The position numbers and the translations under genes are program-made. DNA of 64,000 nt, taken from NCBI GenBank assembly GCA_040954595.2, contig CM082576.2, positions 17,236,001 to 17,300,000 on the forward strand, written 5' to 3'. The notes under the pieces are model-generated. The model worked only from the letters and a program-made list of their open reading frames with translations. It searched no databases and was not told where the DNA came from. Of this stretch, positions 34,062-47,200 are shown one piece after another. Numbering within the stretch: the stretch's first letter is position 1; every line of letters starts with the position of its first letter. This DNA comes from Balanoglossus misakiensis (lineage: Eukaryota > Hemichordata).

Positions 34062-37000
34062 TGGAAACATCGTTTACAGAAAAGATCACCTTCACATCCA
34101 TGGCATCTTAGAACTGCATCTTCATTACAAATGCAACACCATGGTAATTCATCTGGATCCACAGCGACAAGCTAGAAAACATTTTGAATTTAAAATACTA
34201 TTAATTAAAGCATTCAGATCTCATCTGACTATTGACAATGACGGTTTTATAAATATGTGCAACGCCCTCCTTGTCTTTGCCTGATCTAAGTATAGCACTG
34301 ATTCTCTACTGGCTAAACCAAACTGTTGATTGGTGCTGTCGTTGTGTGGGACTCGCTGGCAACGTGGGTAAAATCTATTGATTATCAACAGACTCAGAGC
34401 GCAAGACGGGTTCACTTTTCCAGTGATAAAAATTAAATTTTTTTTTGTTGGTTTGATGTGATATTTGCTACATGTCTGCTGAAACAAGCCAAATCATCGG
34501 CCATTTTGTTTTGTTTAACCCTTTCTCCAGGTACATGTGCGTGTATGTAATTTCTGATAAATGGTCACAGAGTACATCAAGATATGCCTGCACATAGGAT
34601 GTGAGTATGGCTCAAGAGAAACTGAAAATTTGCCTCAGTTCAGTCAGCAGAACAACATAAATGACTTCTCACAGAAAAATAGTAATTGAATTAGTGTCAA
34701 AAACATTTCCTTTCTTATACTCTGGACATAGACTCCGATAACATCAAATGACTTACAGAATTTGTGGGTTTTCTGTTTTCATTTTCCTGCTCAGAGACTT
34801 GATCAGAATTAACATCAGAGATCGCAGACGCTCCTATTGATTGACCTGGGATAAGCAGAAAGAAAACTGGTTGATGAAATAAAAAGTAGCATCTAGGACA
34901 CTGTGGTCCCAGTTGATTACAATGACATTCAATTTCAAATGTAACCTACTGTTCAGCAATAGTAGAGACTGATTATTCAATTTGGCGAGTTTTTTCACTC
35001 TTGTGTCTACAAGTGGGAGGAAGTTGTGTGTGGTTGAACGTTGATTCACTTTATATTCACATGTAGAATAACATAAACAATGTCTTGTATCAAACATAAT
35101 TAATGGAAAAATGGGTAGCGAGAGAGAGAGACTTTGTCCCTTTAATGCATGATAGAATATTTCACTGAAAAGCCCCAAGGAGAACAAATTGTAAATCACC
35201 TGATTTTGTATCAGTGTCTTCGTTTGTATCACCCTCACTATTTCTCCTCAGTCTTGCAAGTCTTTCCTCAACTTCCTTATCAATAGCATTCTGACTTTCT
35301 TCTAACTTTATTTCCTGCTCAGCCTGCTCAATGAGTTGTTGAATATCATGGTCTGACACATTTTTGGCATTATCAGAATCTTGTGCAGCTTGTGAGATTA
35401 TTTTCTCTTGCCCTGATGATGCTGTGTCAGAACTCATCACGGTGTTGTGTAGACTGTCTTTCTGTAAAGAGTCTTCAGCATCTAAGAGAAACAAGCAAAT
35501 AATTATATTTTACCATGAATACAAGAAATGTTGACAGGTGTCGCATGATGATTCTCAGCTCCATGCACATTTAACCCTAACGCTGCCAAGTCAGTTGAAA
35601 CTGGTTTGATTTCCAGGGTGCCTAGAATCCTGGCTCCCAGGCCTGTTAGACTGCCAAGTGCGTGTTAATCAGTAGGGCCTATACAAGACCCTCAGACCAA
35701 TACAGTGCAAACCAGTGCGATTTGGTAAATTTTACAGGGGGCTCAGACTGCCAAGTGTGTCTAAGAACGTATGAGAGCTATACCAAGAAGAAGAGAAATG
35801 GCACAAAGGTATTTTATTTTTAAGGGACTTGACATTCTAAACAGGTATGACACCCAGTAGCATTAGGGTTAATGAACACATTCTATGTTATCAATATAAT
35901 CCTATATAAAGTTAGATTTTCTTACCAAATAGATACCTGTAGCTACATTTACATATAACTAATTAGTTAAACCCCGGTGCGGAAAGTACCGGGGTTCGGA
36001 TTAATGTGTGTTTGTATAGTTGTTTATTTGGGAGTGGTCGTCGTGCATAATGACTGTGTAATTGACCTCATGTACACAGAAAATAATTGAACACTTTACA
36101 CCTCTACGCGATTGACAGCTGTTTGAATGGCGTGGTTATTGTTTCCCAGGGACGCTTCTGGAAAGCACTGAAACTAGATTTCTCCCAAAATCATCGTTGT
36201 TTCAAAAGCTCGTGTACTTTTTCGTCGATAACTTTATGTTGTGTGTGTTTATAAAGCCAACTACTGTCGTTGTGTGGTGTAATTCTTTATGCTTGGACCT
36301 GTTTGGGCCGATTTTCATAGAGCTAAGATGGTTGGTGTTGTCTGTTGTCAGTCAAACGGCATTAAGATTCGCCACTGATTTGGGGGGTCTTTTATACCCC
36401 GCACCGGGGTTTAACATGCTGGCATTACACATGGAACCTGCATACCAAATGCACACCAAATTTCCAAGTGATTCAGCGAGCGATTTCAGTGGAGAAAAGT
36501 GTTGAAAGATGACGGACGGCAAGCGACGACAGACAATCACAGCGGAGCTAAAACCTTTGCTTTATAACGATATAATTAAAATTTTCCAATAGCATGCAGG
36601 AGGATGACTCAGGTGCAGATAAATTTCAGCAAAAATATTTACTGAAGTCTTTTCAAATAATACAAGTCTACGGTGAACAACACATGTGTACAGTCTATGA
36701 CATGTGCACACAGGGTCTAATGACTAAAACTAGAAAATTCCGCCTATCCACACAAAACAAGCAAATCTACATAAATGCTACCTGGGGTACCTATAAGCCA
36801 ATTTTCAAGGCAATTTGACTAGTAAGAGTGGGAAGACAAAATATAATATATGACTGATTACTCATGTCATCATGTACCGTTAACTGTGCACTGATGAGAG
36901 AGCAGTCTGTATCAAACCCAATAGAGAATATATCCATTAAACGTTTAATACATACCTCGGCTTTGATTTCCAAGTATCTTAGCATCCAAGGCAACTTCAT

Positions 37001-40000
37001 CTGCAATCTCAGTGAACAATTCATCATACTGATCAGCAAAGGACTTTTGCACTGGAGGCTGGAAGACCTAAACATAGACAAATAATTACACATACAATCA
37101 AATTCAACATATTTGATTTAAATACTGAAAACATAAACTATAGCATCAAGATCACTGAGTTCTCACTTGACCTGTATTTTCGGGGGGGGGGGGGGGGGGG
37201 GGGGGTGTCGCATATACATGTACATGTATTTGGTCTCAAACTCACTGATATCAGTTATCCTTGGCCACATACTGATCAGTGTCCAACTCATACCCACAAA
37301 ACCACATTTAGCATTAGATCTTTACATAATTTATGAGATAATAAAAGAGTAAATTTGATGGAAACATTCCAATGACCCTCCAACTCAGTTGGATGGTAGT
37401 TTCTAAAAAAAAGATGATATAATGATTCAAATGACAAAATTGCCCAAAAGTGAACCATTCTTGTTACACACACTATAATAAGAACACTCCAGGGCCATAT
37501 ACAAACCATTACCAAATTTTAAAACACTGGGCCCAGGGGCACTGAAGTCCTTTGGGCAAATATGTATAGTTATTAAAAATAAACATTTAAAAGAAATATA
37601 AGGCTTTTTTTTTATCACAGCCATTGAAGCCCGCATCAAAGTTCTGACTTTCATATCTGATCGAGAAGCACTGAAGTCTGCAGTTGACCTGGCATAATAT
37701 TGACAAACCTGTTACATTAAGTTTATTGCAATGTGTGTCTATCAAAATCAAGCACTATAAATGTCCTTGTGCATACTTTGCGATATTTTCGTAATAACCT
37801 CATATTATGCATATAATTTAAAATTTATATAAAACATACATACTGATTGAGTAGGTTGTTTCATAACTTCTGGATCCAATCCTTTTAACCTGGCCAACCT
37901 TTCCTCCATTTCTTCAGTACTTGGAATGGGCCCTGTTTTCAAGATCAAACAATCTCAGTATTAACAGTTACCAATAAAATATACATAAAATACCAGTAGC
38001 TCTGTAGCTACTACAGGGCTGGATGGTATGGAAGATGTACATGTAGTATAATGCTAGGGGGCACATGCATGTGGCTGATGAATATATAATTTTCTCAGAA
38101 TTGCAGACCCTGCTGTTTACATACTTTGTAAATTGTCAAGCAACAATGCATATAAAGAAATGTTTATTATTAGAAATAACTAATTTGTATGTTTCAGTTA
38201 CAGACAACATTGACATGGAATGATTTTGCAGAAACAAAGCAGTTGCTGTGAGCATTAAAATCTGACTGGGACCTATTCAAACCAGCATAAAATAATCTTC
38301 TCTGGGGTATACAATACTAGTGTGATCTCTGACCTGTCACAGTTCAAAACTATACAGGGAAATCAACTCCCAAAGTTGGTTATTTTGTTTTTATTGCTGC
38401 TTGTTTTGTTGAAGTCTATATCACATATGTTTTTTTTTCTAAATTTGCTTCATGGCCTGAATTATTGAAATAATTGGTACTTTCAATCACAAAAACTCAT
38501 GTGTTGATATAAACAGTACTATAACTGGTGCCTAGTGCATTACGTTTTTAGGCCTGAGACGGCACCACTAAACAAATTCTTGTATGCCCAGTTAGGGCTT
38601 ATTCAGCCATTGCACATAATCCCAATATGGCCACAGTAGAAACATGTTTTCACTAAGACAGAACTGGTTTTTGGACCACCAAGTTTTTGCAATTGACCAC
38701 CAAAATGTGGTGGTCAACATAGGCCACTGATACAAAATGAACGTTGAAACACTGCAGTGTGATGTCATACTACAGCTATATGAACTCAGCAAACCCATAT
38801 TCCACTTGTGAAGAATACAGATGCCTGGACTACTTTTTTATGTAAACAAGCAAAAATCAGTTGTTCTTGATCTAAAACCCAAAAGGTTAGGGTTATTAAG
38901 TATAGGGAAATTTGGCATAATAAACACATGTGAAATGTGAAATGAGAATCAATGTTACTGAACTTTTAACAAGTACATTTTTGTTTAGGCGGGTAAATTT
39001 GTCTGCTGTCTGTACGATCGAGTCAGATGAAGCAAAATCATGTCAGCAACAGAGCAGCAAAGTTACGTCAATGTCACCAATGAACAAATTGAAAATTTCA
39101 TCGCAAATCAACACCGTAAAAAGCAATCAATACATCAGTGAAGTAGTTTGAAGACCTTTCTACATTATTTGATGAATTTTATCTGTTGCCACCAGAAATT
39201 CTAATCAACACCTTGTTAAGTTTTTCCTTGTAGCTCAAAAATCATCATTTTAATATTTATGGTGATCATAAGGTATATGATAAAACCTTTACGGCCCTGA
39301 TACGGGATTTGAAGACCTCAGTCGTACAGCGTTCAGGCCATACAACCTCAATTCACAAATTCTGTATCACTATCAGGGCTGTAAAGATGAATCTAGGAGG
39401 ACCAACACATACATCATACCTCTCGCCTTGATTCTTTCTTCTTTCAGTTTCTCCAGCCTTTGTGCAATTTCTTTATCCTTTGGTGAAAGCCCTTTGTATT
39501 TTTTCTGGCCTTTACTGGTAACATGGTAGGCTGGTTGGGCAGCAACACCAGCAGTCTCCACCTCAGCCTGCTTTTCCAGTCTCCTAAAATGTCAAGGGAC
39601 AAATGAAACAAAATGGAAGAAATAGAAATATTACTGTCCTCCACTTTTTTGTCCTATCGAAGAAGAATGTGTAAACTGTAAACTGCAAATGTTGCATTGG
39701 ACACACAAACACACATTTGACAAATGTTGCATAATTAGAATGTTTGTATCTACCGGTACTTATGATTGTTACCTCAATTAAAGGTATACAGTCACCTCCA
39801 ATTTCAATACACCCATATATGGCTGAAATGGTGTATTTGAGTGTTATAAAGAACATATGGAGTGGCGCTCTTTTTTTTTGCATGTGCCACCCACTGAAAA
39901 TCTGAGATTGGCTAGATCTCAATTTGCCATGGTAACTAGCTAAATTTGCATTGGTGACTGTATACCTTTAAACTGCTGATCTAATACTCATGTGGACAGC

Positions 40001-41770
40001 AAATAGGACCTGGATGCTAGAAGGACTGAAATTTGATTTTGTTGAGGTTCTTGGTTACTTTAATTAGCATCATGATGACCTGTGTAAAAGTTGTATAGAG
40101 CAAAGACACTTGACTTACTTCTTAAAATTTGCAGGAGGAGAATATTTCGCCAAGTTTTCTACATTCTGTTTTGGGCAATCAGGATTCATAAGCTGATCAA
40201 AACATTTTGTACATACATTCTGCAAGGCTTTGCCAAGCTTTGGGACCACTGCTTGCTTGGATCGGCATTTTTTACACACTGAATGACCACAGTTTGCACA
40301 GCCATACTGCAAATGAATCAAAGAAAGTCTTTGGTGAAAACCAAGTGTAGAGGGAATTATCTACCATCCTCATGTACATGTACAGGTCAAAGGTTACCTA
40401 AAAAGTTTGAATAATAATAATAATGATTAAAGCGTGTAGCTCGTCTCACGCGCATAACTTCCCAGCAAATTTTCTGTTCGATGCATTCAAATAGCGGACT
40501 GCCTTCGCTTCCTTCCATATTTCATGTGCACTGTATAAGTAGATTCTGGTTTTGTCCCTCCTTCTAGTGTCTTTTCCCGATCACCGACACAGATTATGGT
40601 CACCACCATCTTGTGTGAGCACTGCCTTATGGGATTGACTGTTCACTAAACGTCTGGAACCAGCGACTACAGTTGGAACATGCGTGTGAGACGAGCTACG
40701 CGCTTTAAATAAAGACTTATATAGTTAGCAAAATTTAAATAATAGGCTGGATTGCAGTGAACATATTTTGGTCACAATGTCAAAGAATAATTTAGGGGTT
40801 ATTTTGAAAATACATGATCCTACAGAAGGCCTTGATGTTGTCAAATATTTTGTTTACTTTTCACACGCACATGCATGAACAGCAAAACTCTTCAAATTCT
40901 TTTTATGCAACACAGTTGTGTAAAACTGAAACAGTTTATGACCCAGATAACTTCAGAAATATACAACAAAATGCCAAATTGAGGTTGATTGATACATCAA
41001 AGAATGACCCTCTGTATACATATGGATCAATGGCGTTGTCTTTTGAAAACATGCCCCTTGAAATAGCATCTGTCACATCACAGGGTACATAATTTTGGGC
41101 TGACTTCAGAGATGTAAAATAAGCCTTATGAAAGGTATGAATTAGGCCTGATATAGTTCAGGACTGCAGCACAGTGACATACATGTATCATGTATGTAAA
41201 AAAAAGTGCCCTACCCCCTCCTCGTTTTTTACAGAAAGCACCCTAAGACCTCGTTTCAAAATACTGAACTGTGTAGCTAGCTCGAGGTTTTGCCTGTTGG
41301 TTTGTGGGATCTGGTTCAGTTAGTGGACACGACTATACCCCATGGGCGATACCATGGCAATGAGGGTGAGTTAGGGTTAGGGTTAGGAGGGTTAGGGGTG
41401 GCAATGTGAGGCTGAGTTTAACCCTAACCCTCCTAACCCTAACCCTAAAAAAACATGGTATCGCCCATGGGGTATAGTCGTGTCCACTAAGTGAACCAGA
41501 TCCGGTTTGTGTGTCAGACGGCACAGATACTGAACTGCAGCGCTAGCTGAGGCCACCATAAGCACTGCGTACAGGTCTGTGTGATCCCCGCGTACCTGTT
41601 CGCATGGCTAGATGTGGTCACTGGTCGCACCGTAGATGAGAGTATATAGGGAGCGCTCTCAACTACGGCGCGACCTGTGGATGTGGTTAACACTATTCAA
41701 CGCACAAAAAGCCCACCTCTTTTTTCAGGAAACCAAACTCCTTGGCACATATAAAACAGTGACTGGCCAT
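34062..41770 (-). CDS. ZFYVE19: ZFYVE19/ANCHR abscission-checkpoint protein (eight coding exons, C-terminus missing)
   Basis: ANCHR retains VPS4 at the midbody and delays abscission through MIM1 motifs that bind ESCRT-III/VPS4. Exons in order: 41,717-41,770; 40,119-40,306; 39,420-39,583; 37,844-37,932; 36,956-37,067; 35,200-35,481; 34,757-34,845; 34,062-34,171. All phases agree, giving 362 codons plus two bases. Exon 1 (ATG at 41,770) supplies the first Cys pair, '[18 protein letters not shown]'; exon 2 completes the FYVE-like zinc finger ('[14 protein letters not shown]', 'VCTKC') and '[10 protein letters not shown]'. MIM1-like helices occur in exon 3 ('[12 protein letters not shown]'), exon 4 ('[11 protein letters not shown]') and exon 6 ('[12 protein letters not shown]'). 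Exon 8 has the C-terminal zinc domain '[20 protein letters not shown]'. The exon 6 donor (GTGATT) is weak. The last exon was not found. The gene is divergent with NXF1. Confidence 0.92.
35571..35872. mobile_element. TTAA MITE family D, copy 1
   Basis: It starts TTAACCCTAACGCTGCC and ends GCATTAGGGTTAA. The whole 302 bp matches 48,043-48,360 in the opposite orientation. It lies in ZFYVE19 intron 5, 90 bp upstream of exon 6. Confidence 0.88.
35967..36414. mobile_element. TTAA MITE family G (448 bp)
   Basis: TTAAACCCCGGTGCGG at the left and its perfect 16-bp inverse at the right, both including TTAA. The interior has no recognisable domain. It lies in ZFYVE19 intron 5, beside the family D copy. 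Confidence 0.85.
37182..37205. repeat. G24 homopolymer
   Basis: Twenty-four consecutive G on the plus strand in ZFYVE19 intron 4 (C run in the pre-mRNA), about 115 bp upstream of exon 5 on the minus strand. The length is likely unstable and prone to sequencing error. Confidence 0.9.
39778..39971. mobile_element. TTAA MITE family C (194 bp)
   Basis: TTAAAGGTATACAGTCACC at the left and its exact inverse at the right, 19 bp of perfect inverted ends including TTAA. Non-coding. It lies in ZFYVE19 intron 2. Confidence 0.9.
40427..40708. mobile_element. TTAA MITE family E (282 bp)
   Basis: TTAAAGCGTGTAGCTCG and the following bases (about 30 bp) face an inverted copy with about two mismatches, ending CGCTTTAA. 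Non-coding. It lies in ZFYVE19 intron 1, 120 bp upstream of exon 2. Confidence 0.88.
41308..41502. repeat. 195-bp hairpin enclosing inverted telomere-like repeats
   Basis: Arms of about 48 bp (41,308-41,355 and 41,454-41,502) are nearly perfect complements. The middle carries GGGTTAGGGTTAGG-type repeats (41,368-41,400) and an inverted CCCTAACCCTCC block (41,418-41,447). It lies in ZFYVE19 intron 1, 215 bp downstream of exon 1. Confidence 0.9.
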
Positions 41771-42607
41771 GACTATGAGAACAAATGGGTCAGAAATGCC
41801 TCCCACAGTCAACTACATCATCACTACCCGCTCGCACGACTGTCACTGTCAGAAATCGGTCACACTTCCGGAAACTGGGTCATCGTCGTGTGACCCACGG
41901 TGACCTTGTATATTTGTATGACCATATTATTCAACACTTTCTTTTCTTCCATTTTGCAGTACACTATGATCTTAAGTAGTTCGTTGTCAAACAGCTTTAC
42001 ACAAGCAACTTTAGTTTATTATAATTGGGAAGTTTTCTTTCCCATACACACCAAGCGTCTATAATTTCAAACATTTCGCTTTGAACGAGCCTGGAAGGAA
42101 CTGGGGCATGTGGGGACACAGCACATGCAGAGGTACAGAGCATAAATGACCTGTTTCCAAAACGATATGCCATTTCAGGAGATCCGAATTCATCAACGAG
42201 AAACCTAGAGATATCAATATCAGATATGGTTATTCACCAAGTCATGATAATGAACCTTTTTCGCACTCGGTCTACTTCTCATCACGACCTATGCGCAGAT
42301 ATTTTCGCAACCAGACTTTGGGGGGGGGGGGGGAGGAGAGCCTCCTTCGGTTTTCATAGTTCGCTATTGGAAATTGCGGACAGGAAGTTTGTCGATAAAG
42401 AGTTATCTCTAATTTCTATATATAATTTAAGCTGAAAACGCAAATTTAAATGAGCACAGTCAGCAAAACATTTGTGAAAATTTAATATTACAAAGTTAGG
42501 GAGTTCTACTTCCGGCGTGGAATACATTTTGTCGTTGTTACGGTTGTTATATAGAGAATACTCGTTTCTTCCAGAACAACGTTTCCATTTGAAATATTAA
42601 CATAAAC
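41771..42607. promoter_or_regulatory. Putative bidirectional promoter of ZFYVE19 and NXF1
   Basis: The interval between the divergent start codons is 837 bp. ETS-type ACTTCCGG sites lie at 41,864-41,873 (palindromic TTCCGGAA) and 42,508-42,515, each about 93 bp from the nearer ATG. No TATA box is evident at a convincing position. A G14 run lies at 42,320-42,333. 5' UTR boundaries cannot be read from sequence alone. Confidence 0.55.
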
Positions 42608-44202
42608 ATGGCATCTCATAACGCAAAAGATTTTAAAGTTACTACAACTAGATGTGGAATGAGATCGTTCGGAGGTAAGTCACACATTGTCATACTAGAT
42701 CATAGTCAACTCATCGTGTGTTGAGGCTCAACGTTTGGATTCCGCGCTGTAGTGTATATGTAGTATGGACAGGTGACTAAAATTTAATATTAAGTATATT
42801 TAGAAATGATAGTGGACTTGGGTAAAGGTATTGTAAAGAACATCATATGTTTGAATACAATTAACCCAAGTTCTTTGCATGTTTACGAAATGGTCGCCCC
42901 GGAAAATGTTATTTTTTGTTTTTCTGTCTGGGAAAGTATGCAAAGAAGACCCACAAGGTCACAGAGCCTATATTACACACATATATTGACTGGCCATGTA
43001 ACAGCATACGTTTGTTGCTCCAAAGGACTGTAAGTCGCCATATAACAGTCTTTTTCCAGAGGCCAAAGGCCGAGGGAACAGACTGTTTAGTGGCAACTGT
43101 CAGGCCTGCGTACAGGTCTAATAGAATCTCACACTCCCAAGGACCCCTGGGTCCTGGGAACATATTTCTCACACAAGTTGGGGAATTTTTGATCCACACG
43201 AGCCACAGGTGAGTGGGGGCAAAATATCCCTGGCAAGTGCGAGAAACATGATCCCAGGTCCTTGCTCCTCGACTTGGTGTGTGAGATTATATTTCTCACA
43301 CGGCCATAAATCAGCCAATAAAAGAATATCATATTTGCAACACATACTAAAATGAAATTGATAGCCTGGAGACGGCATATTGTTTCACGTAAATGGAAGG
43401 TTTTCACCAGTAATCAAAAGAGACTTCAAACTATACTTACTTCTGCCTATACAAAACCTTTTGGCCTTATTGATGCTGGCAGTTTTTGATTGCGTTTGTA
43501 GGGCTTCATGATTCAAAAGTACTAGTGTTTTGCAGATGTCATGAAAGTTTGAAACTAGATAAAGTTTTTATTATATTAATGAAAATTAAGTATAAAATTT
43601 CAATTTCACAGAGACTGTCAAACAAATTTCATGCTGCAGAATAACATTTCCAATATATTTACAAAGCTTGCTCTGTTCCTACTAAATTACACTCAGCATT
43701 TGTGTACTACTCTTACTACATGTAATTTCTTTCAAATACATGTAAGAGCCCAGTGTCCTTGATCTTATTTTAGGTGCCTTGGGATTTATTTATAGAGTAT
43801 GTATACATATAATATGTTTGCATCCAGTACTACATTGTACCTGTATACCAGATCTAGATTACAATGTACTGCATATGAAATTACTTGTCCACAGCCTTTG
43901 TACATTTGTGATTTGGTTTTGGTGTAAACTAATCATAGTATGATATATTATTTTTTTAATGTAGAGCATGATGATAGATCAGCTCCCTCATCATGGAGAG
44001 GAAGGCGGGATCGATCATCTCGACGGCGTGGTGGTGGTGGTCGGGGCAGAAATAGAGGTCGTGGTGGTACTCGTGTTGCTCCATATTTGGGTCCAAGATC
44101 AAGATTAGAGGATGATGATGGGGACATTGCCATGGATGACCAAGTGCCATCAGCTGGTGGTTCAAGATAGTATGTCCATTGAGCATATTGTCTGTCTATC
44201 TA

Positions 44203-44233
<31 letters not shown>

Positions 44234-47200
44234 GTCTGTCTGTCTGTCTATCGAGAGAGAGAGAGAGTGAGTTTAAGCATTGATCAGTAAGAGAGTGTGC
44301 CACATGTAGCATTGATCAGTAAGAGCCTCCTTGAAATCAAATGTACTTACATGTATGGGTGTTGTCATTGGAAGCCGTACATACATGTACATGTACATGT
44401 CCAGGAATTACAGTATTTGTCCATTTTGTCAATAATTATTGGTTGCACTGACACAAAAATGAATATTCAGATCAGGTTGAATTTTTACATGTTATCACAC
44501 GTGTATACAAATGAAATTGGTGTATTTTATCAATGACATATAAATCATTTTTCTGCAGTGTCCCGTATGGTGGCAGACCCAAATCTCGCCGAGGCAATTA
44601 CCCTGAAGGTGGTAGAGAAGACACTCGCACAGAGAGAGACTCGAGGGGAAGTGCAATGAGCAGACTAGGGCTACCTGTAGATCTAAGCGTCAAAGGTAGA
44701 CAAGATGTTAGAAACAGAGACAGAGGAAAGGACAGAGCCGATCTGACTTGGGCAAAAATAACAGTAAGTAACAAACTGTTAAAGGCACGTAAGCTGCAAC
44801 TGGATAAAAAATTAAAGTTTTAAATAATCTCATATATGCTTTTAATTATGTCTATTAAATGCTATTTCATGATAATATATCAAGCTCAACACTTATTTAT
44901 GACATAGTTGCCAAAAATTAAAGAAAAACGAAAATTCCTGCAATTTTAAAAAAAGTGCAATATTGCGATGAAAAATTAAAATCTGGTGTCTCAGTGGTGT
45001 ACATTTACTTCCATGAGCTCAAGTGGATGAGATCATGTTTTGTTTATGAAGTTTCACAAGCGGAAATGCAACATTTTCATTGTTTCTTGCATTTTCCCAC
45101 GGTGGCGGCCATAATCGCTTGCGGCAAAGCTTTATTATTTATCTGGTTAAATCTTGCATATGCACTCATATTTAGGGTTTATAATGCTTGTGTATAGTTC
45201 ACTGCCTTCATCTGCATGGACTAATGGTAGTGCAGTTTGAAACAAAAATTATGAAAATGATCCCAAAAGTTACAGCTTACGTGCCTTTAACATTCGTTGT
45301 ACCAAAATCAGTCAATTCTGTTACGTGGTTTTTTTCGTTAAAGGGACATTATCTGTAACTTTTGGCTATATTTGCAGTATTTTTTGTTTTGTGTTTCTAA
45401 TGCAATTTCTTGCTCTACTCTGAACAACCAGTACCACCACTTGTCAACATAGCCTGTATGTGTGTAACAATGTCAGCCATTGTTATTGTCGGAAAATGAA
45501 TTCTAGTATGGACTTGAATTTGAATTTTACGTGATAATGATGCTGACTATACACATATATGTTGTGTTGACCAAGATTTGAACAAGAAACTGAGTAGATA
45601 CACAAAACAGAAGAAACAGAGCAGAAAGTTACAGCTAATGAAGGTTTTAGGAAGTAAATATTACTTGTATTCGCATCAGTTTGTCATCTCTTGGCGATGC
45701 ATAGCACAATAGTTGTGTACTCTTTGTGTGGTTGCGGCACCCGTAATATATAACTTGTTCAAATTGAACATACAGCCACAATCAGATGTTCATGTAAACC
45801 TATCAGTAACTAATAGATGGACCAATCTAAGTTAGAAAATAAGATCGAAAAGTGGCAGCTCTTGGGGCTTTATTTAAGAAAAGAATATCTCATCGCAAGA
45901 ACAACCAGGATTGAAGTATGTTTGCTCCTTTTGATGGCGCCAATGCAATGTGGGGTTTCAAGTCGTGGGTAGTTGCACTCCTACTGGAAGAGGCATCATT
46001 TATCATACCTGGGCCCCATGTTCAGGTTCTTTTGGGGATGTTTGTAATTTATGCAAAGTCCACCAAACATTTAATTTTTGGAAAGAATGGATTCTGATAT
46101 TTCAGAAAATGCATGGTGGAATTTCCCAGCCAAAAGTACTGGAATCCTTTCTTGCTCGTGAACTTTGTTGACATCGTTAAATTTTATTTTGTAGGTTATC
46201 AATGGACAGAGGTATGAAAAGGAATGGTTGATAAGATCCATCCAGAATTTTTGCTCAGTACCATTTCAACCAGTAGATGTGAGTTTTTGTTCATTTTAAT
46301 TATTCTTTTGTATTTTCTGTGTATTTTTGGCTATTGCTGTAAAATATAATTTTAGCTCCTATTTATTATGTGGATGAGGGTGCGTGTGGGAGCACAGTGT
46401 TCCGGGACACATGACAGTGAAAATATTGTCAAAATGTGATGACTTAAACTTGAAATAGTGAAAAACTAATTTCCTTTTATATGTTCATCAGCATCAATAC
46501 ATAATTTTCTTTCATAGTACCACCACTTACATCGCCATGCACACTTTTACGTTGATGACAAGAAAACTGGTGATGAAATCAAAGCAGTTACCAGGAGGAT
46601 CACTACAAAAGATGGAAAGGTAAACATGAGATTTATTCTTTGAACAGTACATGTCTTTTTCTTTTTCATTTGTAAGTTAACTAAACTGAAAACTTTTACA
46701 TATACCGGTAGTTCGCTAGCACACTGAACTGCACAGAAGTAAGTAGTGGGCATGCTGCTAGACTCTGCTGGCTACAAGGCTCTACACTGACGCACCCGGC
46801 GTCCTCAAACCCAATATGGTGTTGTGTAGTGCACATGCAATCAGACTGTAAGCCTGCGTGGACGGTGAGGGGGGCTGTGAGAGAGTCTAGCATGCATGTG
46901 TATCATCCACAAACTAAATCTGGGCGTTTAACGGAGGGAGGCGTATAATAATAGGGTTATGCACAAAGTACGACCTAGACTCTATGGCAGTCGCTGTGCC
47001 TGTCGATAAGGAATGGAACTTTCGTACGACGCGCTGCCAGGCAAAGCGACTGTACGTTTCTGCACACATATATTTGATATGAATATTCATGAGCGGCGTT
47101 AATTTGCATGTAGAACATCTAGAAGCGCACAAAGCTCGCGATAACGCCCAAAAATGCGTATTCTGTACCTGGTATGTACGCGTATAGAACTCATGTTGAC

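Noticed and set aside
36197-36505. 102-codon plus-strand frame
   Set aside because: It straddles the end of the TTAA family G element in ZFYVE19 intron 5, so it is not a host gene.
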